64,000 nt of DNA from CAYQQQ01 sp964420125. Lineage in GTDB: Bacteria; Actinomycetota; Acidimicrobiia; Acidimicrobiales; Microtrichaceae. This document shows positions 47,735 to 56,243 of this stretch, piece by piece. A program made the translations under genes and the position numbers. The notes below the pieces were generated by a model. The model did not search any database. It had not been told where the DNA came from and saw nothing but the letters and a program-made list of their open reading frames with translations. The DNA lies in NCBI GenBank assembly GCA_964420125.1, contig CAYQQQ010000017.1:22268-86267 (forward strand), read 5' to 3'. Numbering within the stretch: position 1 is the stretch's first letter; every line of letters begins with the position of its first letter.

Positions 47735-50700
47735 CGCCGCCCTCCGCCAAGGTCCGAACCGGCGACCTCGTCGGCGACCTCCCCCAGGTAGGAGGCGACC
47801 ACCGCAGGATCCCGGAGCACCTCCGACGGCGCTCCGCAGGCGATCACGCTGCCCCCGTCGAGGGCCACGACCCGATCGCTCACCTCCGCCACCATCCCCA
47901 TATCGTGCTCGATCACCACGATGCTCGCACCCGTCACGTCGCGGACCAGGCGGATCAGCGGAGCCAGGGCCTCCGCCTCCCGCTGTGCGATCCCCGTCGA
48001 CGGTTCGTCCAGCAGGATGACCGACGGCCGGTGGGCGAGGATGCAGGCCAGGTCGACCACACGCCGCGAGCCGGTGGAGAGCTCACGGACGAACATGGAT
48101 CGCATCGGCGCGAGACCCATGAGCTCCACCAGCTCGTCCACCCGCTCCCCCACCTCCCACTCCGAGCGCTGCTGCACCGGAAGCCGCAGCGCTGCGTTGA
48201 ACGGGTCGCGCACCTCGACGGTCCTCTCCAGCGCCACGGCGATGCACTCCTGGACGGTGAGGGACGGGAAGAGCCGGGCGTCCTGGAACGACCGCCCGAG
48301 CCCGAGACGGGCCCGCGAGTGGGGTGGGAGACGGGAGACGTCGGTGCCCTCCAGCACCACCCGACCCCGCTCCGGCCGGGTGTACCCGCTGATCAGGTCG
48401 AACAGGGTGGTCTTGCCCGCTCCGTTGGGGCCGATGATGCCGACGATCTCTCTCGACGCCACCTCGAGGTGGACGTCGTGCACCGCTCGGATCCCGCCGA
48501 AGCGCACGGACAGCCCCTCCAGCGCCAGGGTCGTGGCGGTGTGGTCGGCGACGACCGGCGCCGGAGTGCGATCCGGATCCGTCCGACGTTCCTCCAAGCT
48601 CTCACGGGCGCCCTGGAGGAAGATCGACCGCAGCACGTCGGGCCGCTCCAACAGCTCGGCCGTCGGCCCGCGGAAGCGGATCTCGCCCTTCTCCATGAAG
48701 TAGGCCGTCTCGGCGACCCGAAGCGCCAGGTTCACGGACTGCTCGACCAGGATCACCGTGGTTCCCGCAGCGGCCAGCTCCCTCACGACGGCCAGCAGCT
48801 GCTCGACCACCAGCGGGGCGAGTCCCATCGAGAGCTCGTCGATGCACAGGAGCTCCGGCTCGGACAGCAACGCCATGCCGAGTGCCAGCATCTGCTGCTG
48901 GCCACCCGACAGGTTCGCCGCCGGGTCCTCCCAGCGCTCCCGGAGCACGGGGAACACCTCGAGCACCGACTCGACGCCGACGGTGCCCCGGGAGCTCCGG
49001 CGGCCGCGCCGGTCGTGGCCGAGCATCCACCCCGCGACCCTCAGGTTCTCCGCCACCGTGAGCGAGGGGAACACGCCATGTCCGCCGGGCATCATGGCCA
49101 CACCCAGCTCGGCGATCTCGTGTGGCGGGGCATGGGTGATGTCCCGTCCGTCGAGCACGACCACCCCCCTGCTGGCTCCGTTCAGTCCGGTGATGGCCCG
49201 CAGGAGGGTGGACTTGCCGGCGCCGTTGGTGCCGAGCAGGGCCACGATCTCCCCGCGCTCCACCTCGAGGTCGATCCCGAAGAGCACCTGGACCTCGCCG
49301 TAGTGCACATCGAGGCCGCGGACGAGGAGCTGGGTGATCCGCCCTTCCCGATGGGCCAGCAGGAGCTCCGAACGCGCCGCCGTGGCGGTCCACACGTTGC
49401 GGACGTCGTCGTCGAGGAAGCGGTGTGCCGAGCTCACGATGAGCCCGCCGATCACGAAGACCGGGGTCATCACCAACATGCCGGTGCGGATGCCGAGCTC
49501 GTCGCTCACCCATCCGATGAACGGCAGCGTGAGGAGGCCAGGGATGACGTACAGCGCAGCGAGGGAGAACCCCGAGGACCGAGCGCGCGCCGGGATGGCC
49601 AGCGACAGCGCGGCGAACACGCTGGGGAGCACGGCGGCGAGGGCGGCCGCCAACGCCACGCGCACCGCCACCGCGACCCACACCGAGGGTGCCAGCGCGA
49701 AGCCGGCCGCGAGAGCTGAGCAGACGAAGGCCACCACCCCGACGAATCGGATCACCAGCGCGGGATCACGTCGAACGAGCCGTGTGCCGACGATCCCCGA
49801 CACCACCAGCCCTGCCAGCTGCCCGAGCTCGGCGATGGCGTCGTAGAGACCCCGCCGGGCTGCGTCGAGGGCGAACTCCTGCTCGTAGAGGAGGTTGGCC
49901 AACGAGCCGAACCCGATGAACGCCACCGCGAAGAACGGGATCGCCGAGTAGATGCGCTGCAGGCTCTTCACCCGCTGCACCATGGCGAACGCCTCCTCGA
50001 AGGACGGCGGCGGCTCCTCCAGCTCGACCACCGACTCCTCGGCTCCCATCGCCCGCCGCTCGAAGTGACCCCGCACCGGCTCTCGCAGCCGCATCCCGAC
50101 CACCACCATGGCGAGGCACGGCAGCGCGAACACGAAGTAGGGGGCTCGCCAACCGAACCTCTCGCCCAGCAGGCCGGCGAAGATGAAGCCGGTGAAGATC
50201 CCCAGCGCCTCGGCGGCCCGGTGCACCGCGTAGACACGAGGTCGGTAGGGCACGTCGTAGTAGTCGGCCAACAGCGAGTTGTGGGTGGGGAGCACCGTCG
50301 CCAGTCCGACTCCGGCACCGGCGCGCACCACCAGGAACGTCACCCAGGACATGGGCAGCACCCACAGCCCGACCATCGAGGTGGCGATGGAGAACAGAGC
50401 GAACACCGTGGCACCCACCAGCATCAGTCGCACCCGGTCGGTGCGATCGGCCAGCACGGCGATGGGGACCGTGAGCACGAGCGACACGAACGCCACCACC
50501 CCGGTGACGGCCAGGATCCCGGTGTTGGACAGGCCGAAGGCGTCGCGGATGTCCGGCAGCAGGACCTGTCCGGTGGCGCGGTCCATGGATTCGAACAGCG
50601 CCAGCCCGAACAGCACCGCGAGGGGCAGGCGAGCGGCACCACCCAGCCAACCCCCGGTGGGCTGCACCCGAGGGGTGGCGCCCGCATCCCCCGGCTCGCC

Positions 50701-50763
50701 CATCAGCATGCGCGCGACCTCGCGACCCTCGGGAGCCGGCCCGGCCGACCGGGGGTCACCCAT
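47728..50763 (-). CDS. MFS transporter fused to two LivF/LivG-type ABC ATPase domains
   Basis: The 1011-aa polypeptide has a 12-helix major facilitator domain at about 30-440 (FESMDRATGQVLLPDIRDAF, then VLADRTDRVRLM). A LivF-like ATPase follows, with Walker A GTNGAGKS at 511-518 and signature LSGGQQQ, and then a LivG-like ATPase with Walker A GPNGAGKT at 778-785. In the second one the signature reads LSTGSRR. The MFS part may be a transporter in its own right or a membrane anchor for the ATPases. The ATG at 50763 overlaps the upstream permease stop by 8 nt. The frame is continuous with no sign of an assembly join. Confidence 0.88.
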   Translation of the reverse strand: MGDPRSAGPAPEGREVARMLMGEPGDAGATPRVQPTGGWLGGAARLPLAVLFGLALFESMDRATGQVLLPDIRDAFGLSNTGILAVTGVVAFVSLVLTVPIAVLADRTDRVRLMLVGATVFALFSIATSMVGLWVLPMSWVTFLVVRAGAGVGLATVLPTHNSLLADYYDVPYRPRVYAVHRAAEALGIFTGFIFAGLLGERFGWRAPYFVFALPCLAMVVVGMRLREPVRGHFERRAMGAEESVVELEEPPPSFEEAFAMVQRVKSLQRIYSAIPFFAVAFIGFGSLANLLYEQEFALDAARRGLYDAIAELGQLAGLVVSGIVGTRLVRRDPALVIRFVGVVAFVCSALAAGFALAPSVWVAVAVRVALAAALAAVLPSVFAALSLAIPARARSSGFSLAALYVIPGLLTLPFIGWVSDELGIRTGMLVMTPVFVIGGLIVSSAHRFLDDDVRNVWTATAARSELLLAHREGRITQLLVRGLDVHYGEVQVLFGIDLEVERGEIVALLGTNGAGKSTLLRAITGLNGASRGVVVLDGRDITHAPPHEIAELGVAMMPGGHGVFPSLTVAENLRVAGWMLGHDRRGRRSSRGTVGVESVLEVFPVLRERWEDPAANLSGGQQQMLALGMALLSEPELLCIDELSMGLAPLVVEQLLAVVRELAAAGTTVILVEQSVNLALRVAETAYFMEKGEIRFRGPTAELLERPDVLRSIFLQGARESLEERRTDPDRTPAPVVADHTATTLALEGLSVRFGGIRAVHDVHLEVASREIVGIIGPNGAGKTTLFDLISGYTRPERGRVVLEGTDVSRLPPHSRARLGLGRSFQDARLFPSLTVQECIAVALERTVEVRDPFNAALRLPVQQRSEWEVGERVDELVELMGLAPMRSMFVRELSTGSRRVVDLACILAHRPSVILLDEPSTGIAQREAEALAPLIRLVRDVTGASIVVIEHDMGMVAEVSDRVVALDGGSVIACGAPSEVLRDPAVVASYLGEVADEVAGSDLGGGRRW

Positions 50764-52930
50764 CGGCCAGACCTCCGGGCGCTCCGTCACCCACGAGTGC
50801 ACCGGCGTCGGCCGCCTGGCCGTCCGACACCGCCGCCTCGGCGTGGGCGGCGACGTCGTCCAGTTCCAGCACCGGTGCCCCCACGCCGAGGCTCGGCACC
50901 TCGATGCTGCGGCGTCGGGCCAGCGACGCCAACCACCGGTCCCGCCAGGAGAGCAGCAGCCCGCCGAGCCCGCTGGGGAAGGCCAGGAGCACCACCAGCA
51001 CGCCGACCGCGGAGGGCAGCAACCTCCAGTAGCCCTGCAGGAACCACGTGCCCCCCCGCTCGAACACCGCCCCCAGGATCCCTCCGGCCAGCAATCCCAC
51101 CCCACCGACGACGGTCGCGGTGAACGCCGTGACGCTGGGCAGCGCGCCGTAGTCCGCGGCGTCGAACCGCTGGGTCACGTGGACCAACAGGCAACCGGCC
51201 CCGGCAGCCAAGGCGCCGGAGAGGGCGAAGGCCGTCAGCTTCGTGCGGGTGATGTCGATGCCGAACGCCTGAGCTCCGCGCTCGTTCTCCCGAAGGGCCA
51301 GCATGGCGCGCCCGGTGCGGCTCCTGCGGATCCCGGTCATGGCCGCGACGACCGCCACGAGCGCCACGATGCAGAGCCGGTACATCGTGGCCTGGGGCTC
51401 GAGGTCGATCACCCCGAACAAGGGAGGCCGCTGCACCCGTCCGGTCGGGATCCAGGCGAAGTACTGCGGGTTGAGCAGGTACGCAGAGGCGGTGATGGTG
51501 AAGGCGAGGGTGGTGACCGCCAGGAACAGGCCGCGAGCGCGCAGCGCCGGCAGTCCCACCACGAGCGCGACCGCTGCGCCCGCCACGGCGGCCAGGGGCA
51601 GCGCAGCGCTCAGGTCGAGGCCCCACCGACCGGTCGCGACTGCTCCCACCGCAGCGCCGGTACCCGCGAAGCCCATCTGCCCGAGCGACACCTGCCCCGC
51701 CCAGCCCGTCAGCAGCACGATCGAGATCCCGATGACGCCGAACACCACCACCGCCGAGGCGAGCACGAGCCGACCCGAGCTCATGGCGTTCCACTCGGGC
51801 AGCCACCAGGCTGCCATGGCGACGAGGCTCGCCAGGCCCCATCGGGTCAGCTTGACCTGTGGAAGGTCACGCAGCTCCGGCGGCAGCGGCCTCGCCTCGT
51901 CGGTGGCCTGCCAGCTGCTCGAGGTGTCGGTCTCGGCACGCGACCGTCCGGGCCGCTGCAGGACCATCGACGCGAGGATGATCACCGCCAGCACCGGGTA
52001 CACGAGGGCAGGGTCGTCGCCGTTGCTCCACACGACCACCTGCTCCACCACGCCCACGGCCACCGCCGACGCGGCGATCGTCCCGAGCTGGGTGAAGCGA
52101 CCGAGGCTCAGCGCGGTGAGGGCGGCCAGCAGTGCGCCGAAGCTGGTGGCACCGAAGCCGTCCTCGACGGCAACCGGCACACCGGCGATCCCGGCGCGGA
52201 GGAACACCCCGATGAACGACAACGCCGCGGCCAGGCACCACACCGTGGTCTGCACGCGCTTCACCGGCACGCCCAGCAGCCCGGCGCGATCGCGCCGCTC
52301 TGCTGCGGCCCGGATGGCGACCCCGGTGTCCGTGCGATGGAGGAAGGCGATCACCCCGACGAGCATCAACGGCGCCACCGCCAGGGCCACCAGGTGGTTG
52401 GCGCCGAACACGATGGGCTCCAGCGCGATCGACACCTCGAAGGGCTGCACCGGGCTCAGGCTGACCGGATCACGTCCCCACAGCGCGGGTGCCGCCAGCG
52501 CGCCCAACGCCAGCAGCTGTGCCACGCCGATGGTTGCCACCGTGAGGATCAGACGCGAGGCGCGAGCGAACCGTCGCACGACCAGCAGGTCGACCACCCC
52601 ACCCAGCACCACCGACAGCAGCAGTCCGAGCCCGAAGGCGACCAGCGGCGGGATCCCGCTCCAGGACACGAGGGCGAGCGCCACCACGGTGGGAAGGAGT
52701 CCGAGCTCGGCTTGGGCGAAGTTGAGCACGTGGTTGGCGCGGTACACCAACGCCATGCCCACCGCCACCAGCGCCCCCATGAGCCCGACGACGGCCCCGT
52801 ACAGGTAGAGGCCGGGTTGGGTGAGCGGGTCGACCCGGAAGACCGCCAGCTGCACCACCAGGACGACGATCGCCGGACCCAGGGCGCGCCACAGGCGCGC
52901 GCCGAACGCCGCCGTCGAGGACGGCGCCAC
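50756..52930 (-). CDS. LivH-LivM fused branched-chain amino-acid ABC permease
   Basis: This 724-aa membrane protein combines two permeases. The LivH-like half (about 1-310) has GLMGALVAVGMALVYRANHVLNFAQAELG, and the LivM-like half (about 350-660) has GWAGQVSLGQMGFAGTGAA and RENERGAQAFGI, the EAA-type cytoplasmic loop that contacts the ATPases. The C-terminal tail (about 665-724) is a short soluble acidic extension. The GTG at 52930 has only a weak ribosome site. It is followed by overlapping genes for the ATPases and the binding protein, so one operon encodes the transporter. Confidence 0.88.
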   Translation of the reverse strand: MAPSSTAAFGARLWRALGPAIVVLVVQLAVFRVDPLTQPGLYLYGAVVGLMGALVAVGMALVYRANHVLNFAQAELGLLPTVVALALVSWSGIPPLVAFGLGLLLSVVLGGVVDLLVVRRFARASRLILTVATIGVAQLLALGALAAPALWGRDPVSLSPVQPFEVSIALEPIVFGANHLVALAVAPLMLVGVIAFLHRTDTGVAIRAAAERRDRAGLLGVPVKRVQTTVWCLAAALSFIGVFLRAGIAGVPVAVEDGFGATSFGALLAALTALSLGRFTQLGTIAASAVAVGVVEQVVVWSNGDDPALVYPVLAVIILASMVLQRPGRSRAETDTSSSWQATDEARPLPPELRDLPQVKLTRWGLASLVAMAAWWLPEWNAMSSGRLVLASAVVVFGVIGISIVLLTGWAGQVSLGQMGFAGTGAAVGAVATGRWGLDLSAALPLAAVAGAAVALVVGLPALRARGLFLAVTTLAFTITASAYLLNPQYFAWIPTGRVQRPPLFGVIDLEPQATMYRLCIVALVAVVAAMTGIRRSRTGRAMLALRENERGAQAFGIDITRTKLTAFALSGALAAGAGCLLVHVTQRFDAADYGALPSVTAFTATVVGGVGLLAGGILGAVFERGGTWFLQGYWRLLPSAVGVLVVLLAFPSGLGGLLLSWRDRWLASLARRRSIEVPSLGVGAPVLELDDVAAHAEAAVSDGQAADAGALVGDGAPGGLADG

Positions 52931-53086
52931 TCCCGGCGTGCTGCCGCTGCGATCGGTCCCCCGCTGCGTCGTACCGAACTCCTACCACACCCCGGCGGCG
53001 CGCCTCGGCTTCGATGCGGCAGGCCGGCTCGTCGGGGAGCAGCGGCGAGACATCGACGATGCGGAGGTCCAACGGCCCCAGGCCGC
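52931..53086. other. Intergenic spacer with no recognised feature
   Basis: This 156-bp spacer lies between two minus-strand genes. I see no clear terminator, promoter or gene in it. Its composition is as GC-rich as coding DNA. Confidence 0.3.
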
Positions 53087-53686
53087 TCAGGCCGTGGACA
53101 GCATCGGCTCCCTGAGATCCAGGAACTCCACCCCGGCCATCATGTCCTCGAAGTCGCCCATGTGCTCCGCGAGCGACTCGGGCAGTGGCTTGCGCTCTCC
53201 TTCGCGCGCCTCGGCCTCGCTGGTGAAGTAGGCAGCCTCGACGTAGGTCTCGGCCCCGGTCCAGATGCGACGCAGTCCGAGGATCTCCGGTCGGAAGTCG
53301 CTCATGTGTCGCTCGTAGAGCCGGTCCAGCTCCGCCACGCGGCCACGGTCCCCGGATCCCTTGAGGATCTGCACGAACCCCGCAGCGGTGCTGCCCGCCA
53401 CGCCGACGTCCTCCACCTCCTCGGATTCGGTGAAGCGAACCGGCCCCTCGAAGCACCGTTCCGTCTGGGTCCACCACGCGTCCTGCTCGGGTCGATCGCT
53501 GTTGCGCCGAGCTGCTGCAGCGTCCTCGAAGCACGCCAGGAGGATCCCCCGGCCATCCGGAGTGACGCCGCCGGTGCTGCCGAGGTAGCCCTCGGCACCC
53601 GGTCGAACGTCCTGGAGCCAGCGCTCCATCTGTGACACGAGGCGGTCGCGGTCGGCGACCTGCCCCTCGATGATCTGCACGAACAT
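53087..53686 (-). CDS. Protein of unknown function with two tandem ABM-like (dimeric alpha-beta barrel) halves
   Basis: The 199-aa product repeats the same opening twice: MFVQIIEGQVADRDRLVSQM at residue 1 and FVQILKGSGDRGRVAELD near residue 105. Each is followed by a helix and strands typical of the antibiotic-monooxygenase-like ferredoxin fold, so it is probably a single-chain version of a dimeric barrel. No catalytic residues can be named. The ATG at 53686 has GGGGGAA upstream. It could be first in the transporter operon (156 bp before LivHM), but the spacer argues for its own transcript. Confidence 0.65.
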   Translation of the reverse strand: MFVQIIEGQVADRDRLVSQMERWLQDVRPGAEGYLGSTGGVTPDGRGILLACFEDAAAARRNSDRPEQDAWWTQTERCFEGPVRFTESEEVEDVGVAGSTAAGFVQILKGSGDRGRVAELDRLYERHMSDFRPEILGLRRIWTGAETYVEAAYFTSEAEAREGERKPLPESLAEHMGDFEDMMAGVEFLDLREPMLSTA

Positions 53687-53701
53687 GTCGGGTTCCCCCT
53701 T

Positions 53702-53736
53702 GGTGGTGGTCGGACCTCCGACGCGTCGCCACCACC
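53702..53736. promoter_or_regulatory. Branched hairpin in the leader of the ABM-like gene
   Basis: GGTGGTGG (53702-53709) pairs with CCACCACC (53729-53736), and an inner TCGGA-CC-TCCGA hairpin sits at 53710-53721. The structure lies just upstream of the ribosome site of the minus-strand gene and could influence its expression. Confidence 0.35.
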
Positions 53737-53738
53737 AG

Positions 53739-53758
53739 GATGTGCCCGATGGCACATC
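53739..53758. promoter_or_regulatory. Perfect inverted repeat, candidate operator
   Basis: GATGTGCCCGATGGCACATC is an 8-bp perfect inverted repeat with a 4-bp centre. It lies in the divergent spacer, closer to the minus-strand ABM-like gene, where a repressor or activator site would be expected. Confidence 0.45.
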
Positions 53759-53806
53759 GATGCAACGCGGCCCCTGTGGCAAACGACCACGACATGCCCT
53801 CGAATG

Positions 53807-53824
53807 AGTGAGTGCTCACTCACT
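53807..53824. promoter_or_regulatory. TetR-type operator palindrome
   Basis: AGTGAGTG-CT-CACTCACT has two perfect 8-bp arms around a 2-bp centre. It directly precedes the -10-like TATCCT (53824-53829) of the TetR gene, so binding would block transcription. Autoregulation of the tetR-exporter operon is the obvious reading. Confidence 0.8.
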
Positions 53825-53835
53825 ATCCTGACCAG

Positions 53836-54516
53836 ATGCCACGCCGTGGGGGGAGCGCCCTCTCCGCAACCTCCGAACCCGACCCGACGCCGCAGTCCGG
53901 CGCGAGCCCGCGTCGGCGGGCCCCGGCGCTGCCCCCGGAGCAGCGGCGCGCGGCGATCGTGGAGGCCGCGCTGACGCTCCTCCTCGAGCACGGCGCCGGC
54001 GTCACGACGCGCCAGATCGCCGAGGCCGCGGGCGTCGCGGAAGGCACCCTGTTCCGGGCGTTCCCCGACAAGCCTGCCCTCCTGGCAGCGGTGCTCGACA
54101 CGGTGTTCGACCCCTCGCCGGTGCGAGCCGAGCTCTCCCTGATACCGCTCGAGCTCCCCCTCGAGGAACGCCTCACCCGGGCAGTCGCCATCCTCCAGGA
54201 GCGCGTCAGCGCGATCTGGCAGGTCATGAGCGCCGTCGGCATCAACGAACCACCCGCCCGCCACCGGGCTGCCGTGCTGCGCGACGCCCCCGACAGCACC
54301 GCGCTCGCCGCGCTGTTCGAACCGGATGCCGAGGCCCTTCGCCACTCCCCTGTGGACTCGGCGCAGCTGCTGCGCGCGCTCACGTTCGCCTGCAGCTTCC
54401 CGGTCTTCGTGGCCGACCGCCCCCGGTCCCCCGCCGAGATCGTCTCGCTGCTGCTCGACGGGCTCCGGCGCCACCCGGCTCCCGACGCGTCCCCTGAGGT
54501 CGGAGAACGATGCTGA
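53836..54516 (+). CDS. TetR-family transcriptional repressor of the ABC exporter operon
   Basis: The 226-aa protein has an N-terminal Pro/Ser-rich stretch, then the TetR helix-turn-helix (RRAAIVEAALTLLLEHGAGVTTRQIAEAAGVAEGTLFRAFPDKPALLAAVL at about 37-85). An all-helical ligand domain follows. The ATG at 53836 is about 7 nt after the -10-like TATCCT, with no Shine-Dalgarno sequence, so the message is probably leaderless. Its stop overlaps the first exporter gene (ATGCTGA). The inducer is not known but is likely a substrate of the exporter. Confidence 0.92.
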   Translation: MPRRGGSALSATSEPDPTPQSGASPRRRAPALPPEQRRAAIVEAALTLLLEHGAGVTTRQIAEAAGVAEGTLFRAFPDKPALLAAVLDTVFDPSPVRAELSLIPLELPLEERLTRAVAILQERVSAIWQVMSAVGINEPPARHRAAVLRDAPDSTALAALFEPDAEALRHSPVDSAQLLRALTFACSFPVFVADRPRSPAEIVSLLLDGLRRHPAPDASPEVGERC

Positions 54517-56243
54517 ACCGCCTCCTGCTCTCGCACCTGCACCCCTATCGCGGCCTGCTCGGGGTGATCGTGGCGCTGCAGACCGTGCAGACCATGGCCA
54601 CCCTGACCCTGCCCACCCTGAACGCCGACATCATCGACAAGGGCATCGCCCTCGGCGACACCGACTACATCTGGCGTATGGGCGGCGTGATGCTGGCGGT
54701 CACCCTCGTGCAGGTGGTGTTCGCCATCGGGGCCACCTACTACAGCGCCCGGGTGGCCATGGCCTTCGGGCGAGACGTACGCCGCGACCTCTTCCACGCC
54801 GTGACCGGGTACTCGGCCCGCGAGGTCGCGCTCCACGGTGCTCCATCGCTCATCACCCGCCTCACCAACGACGTCACCCAGGTGCAGATGCTCGTGCTGA
54901 TGGGAGCCTCCATGCTGATCGCGGCACCGATCATGATGGTGGGCGGGGTCATCATGGCCGTGCGGGAGGACGGCTCCCTGTCGCTGCTGCTGCTCGTGTG
55001 CGTGCCGGCGCTGGCGGGCTTCGTGGGGCTGCTGGTGGTGAGGTTGGTTCCGCAGTACCAACGCATGCAGGAGCGGATCGATCGGATCAACCAGATCCTC
55101 CGGGAGCAGATCACCGGCCTCCGCGTGGTCCGCGCGTTCGTGCGCGAACCCGAGGAGTCCGCCCGCTTCCGAGCCGCCAACGACGAGCTGACCGTCACGG
55201 CGCTGCGTGCGGGACGGCTGATGGCGTTCGCGTTCCCCGCGGTCATGGTGATCATGAACCTCTCCACGGTGGCGGCGCTGTGGCTCGGCGGTGATCGCAT
55301 CGCCGACGGTCAGCTGCAGATCGGCTCGCTGATCGCCTTCCTCTCCTACTTGATCCAGATCCTCATGTCGGTCGTGATGGCCACGTTCGTGGTGGTGATG
55401 ATCCCCCGTGCGTCCGTGTCGGCAGAGCGGATCCAGGAGGCGCTCGACACGGAGTCCTCGGTGCGGCCTGCCTCGGCGCCGATCGCCTCGCTGGCGACCC
55501 GAAACGCGGTCGTGTTCGACGGTGCGGAGCTGCGCTACGCGGGCGCGGAGGCCCCTGTGCTGTGCGACATCTCCCTGCGCCTCGAGCCGGGCACCACCAC
55601 CGCGGTCATCGGCAGCACCGGCTCCGGCAAGACCACGCTGGTGAACCTGATCCCCCGGCTCTTCGACGTGACCGACGGAGCTGTCCTCGTCGATGGCACG
55701 GACGTGCGCGACCTCGACCTCGAGGTGCTCTGGAGCCACATCGGCCTGGTGCCCCAGAAGCCGTACCTCTTCTCGGGCACGGTGGCCACCAACCTGCGCT
55801 TCGCCAAGCCCGACGCCACCGACGAGGAGCTGTGGGACGCACTGCGCATCGCCCAGGCCGCCGACTTCGTGGAGGCCATGGCCGAGGGCCTCGACACACC
55901 CGTCACCCAGGGCGGCACCAACGTCTCCGGTGGCCAACGGCAACGGCTGTCGATCGCACGGGCCCTGGTGCGACGGCCGCCCATCCTCCTCTTCGACGAC
56001 GCCTTCTCCGCGCTGGACCTGGCGACCGACGCCCGCCTGCGTGCTGCGCTGGCGCCGATGGCCCGGGAGTCCACCACCCTGGTGGTCGCCCAGCGGGTGA
56101 CCAGCATCATGCACGCCGACCAGATCCTGGTGCTCGACGACGGCCGGGCGGTCGGACTCGGCACTCACCGGGAGCTCCTCGAGTCCTGCGCCACCTACGC
56201 CGAGATCGTCGACTCGCAGCTCTCCGCAGAGGAGGCGGCGTGA
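54510..56243 (+). CDS. ABC exporter half-transporter with degenerate catalytic site
   Basis: The 577-aa protein has an N-terminal six-helix type IV exporter domain (about 1-310) and an ATPase with Walker A GSTGSGKT at 368-375 and signature VSGGQ. Walker B reads LLFDDAFSALD, so the catalytic Glu is replaced by D497. This is the hallmark of the degenerate site of heterodimeric exporters (TM287/288, BmrCD). It overlaps tetR by 7 nt and the partner gene by GTGA. Multidrug or lipid export is likely for the pair. Confidence 0.93.
   Translation: MLNRLLLSHLHPYRGLLGVIVALQTVQTMATLTLPTLNADIIDKGIALGDTDYIWRMGGVMLAVTLVQVVFAIGATYYSARVAMAFGRDVRRDLFHAVTGYSAREVALHGAPSLITRLTNDVTQVQMLVLMGASMLIAAPIMMVGGVIMAVREDGSLSLLLLVCVPALAGFVGLLVVRLVPQYQRMQERIDRINQILREQITGLRVVRAFVREPEESARFRAANDELTVTALRAGRLMAFAFPAVMVIMNLSTVAALWLGGDRIADGQLQIGSLIAFLSYLIQILMSVVMATFVVVMIPRASVSAERIQEALDTESSVRPASAPIASLATRNAVVFDGAELRYAGAEAPVLCDISLRLEPGTTTAVIGSTGSGKTTLVNLIPRLFDVTDGAVLVDGTDVRDLDLEVLWSHIGLVPQKPYLFSGTVATNLRFAKPDATDEELWDALRIAQAADFVEAMAEGLDTPVTQGGTNVSGGQRQRLSIARALVRRPPILLFDDAFSALDLATDARLRAALAPMARESTTLVVAQRVTSIMHADQILVLDDGRAVGLGTHRELLESCATYAEIVDSQLSAEEAA

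Noticed and set aside
52980..53086. Possible gene remnant on the plus strand before the ABM-like gene (a frame reading YHTPAARLGFDAAGRLVGEQ)
   Set aside because: The stretch is short, has no start or ribosome site, and runs into the antisense of a real gene. I found no family resemblance.
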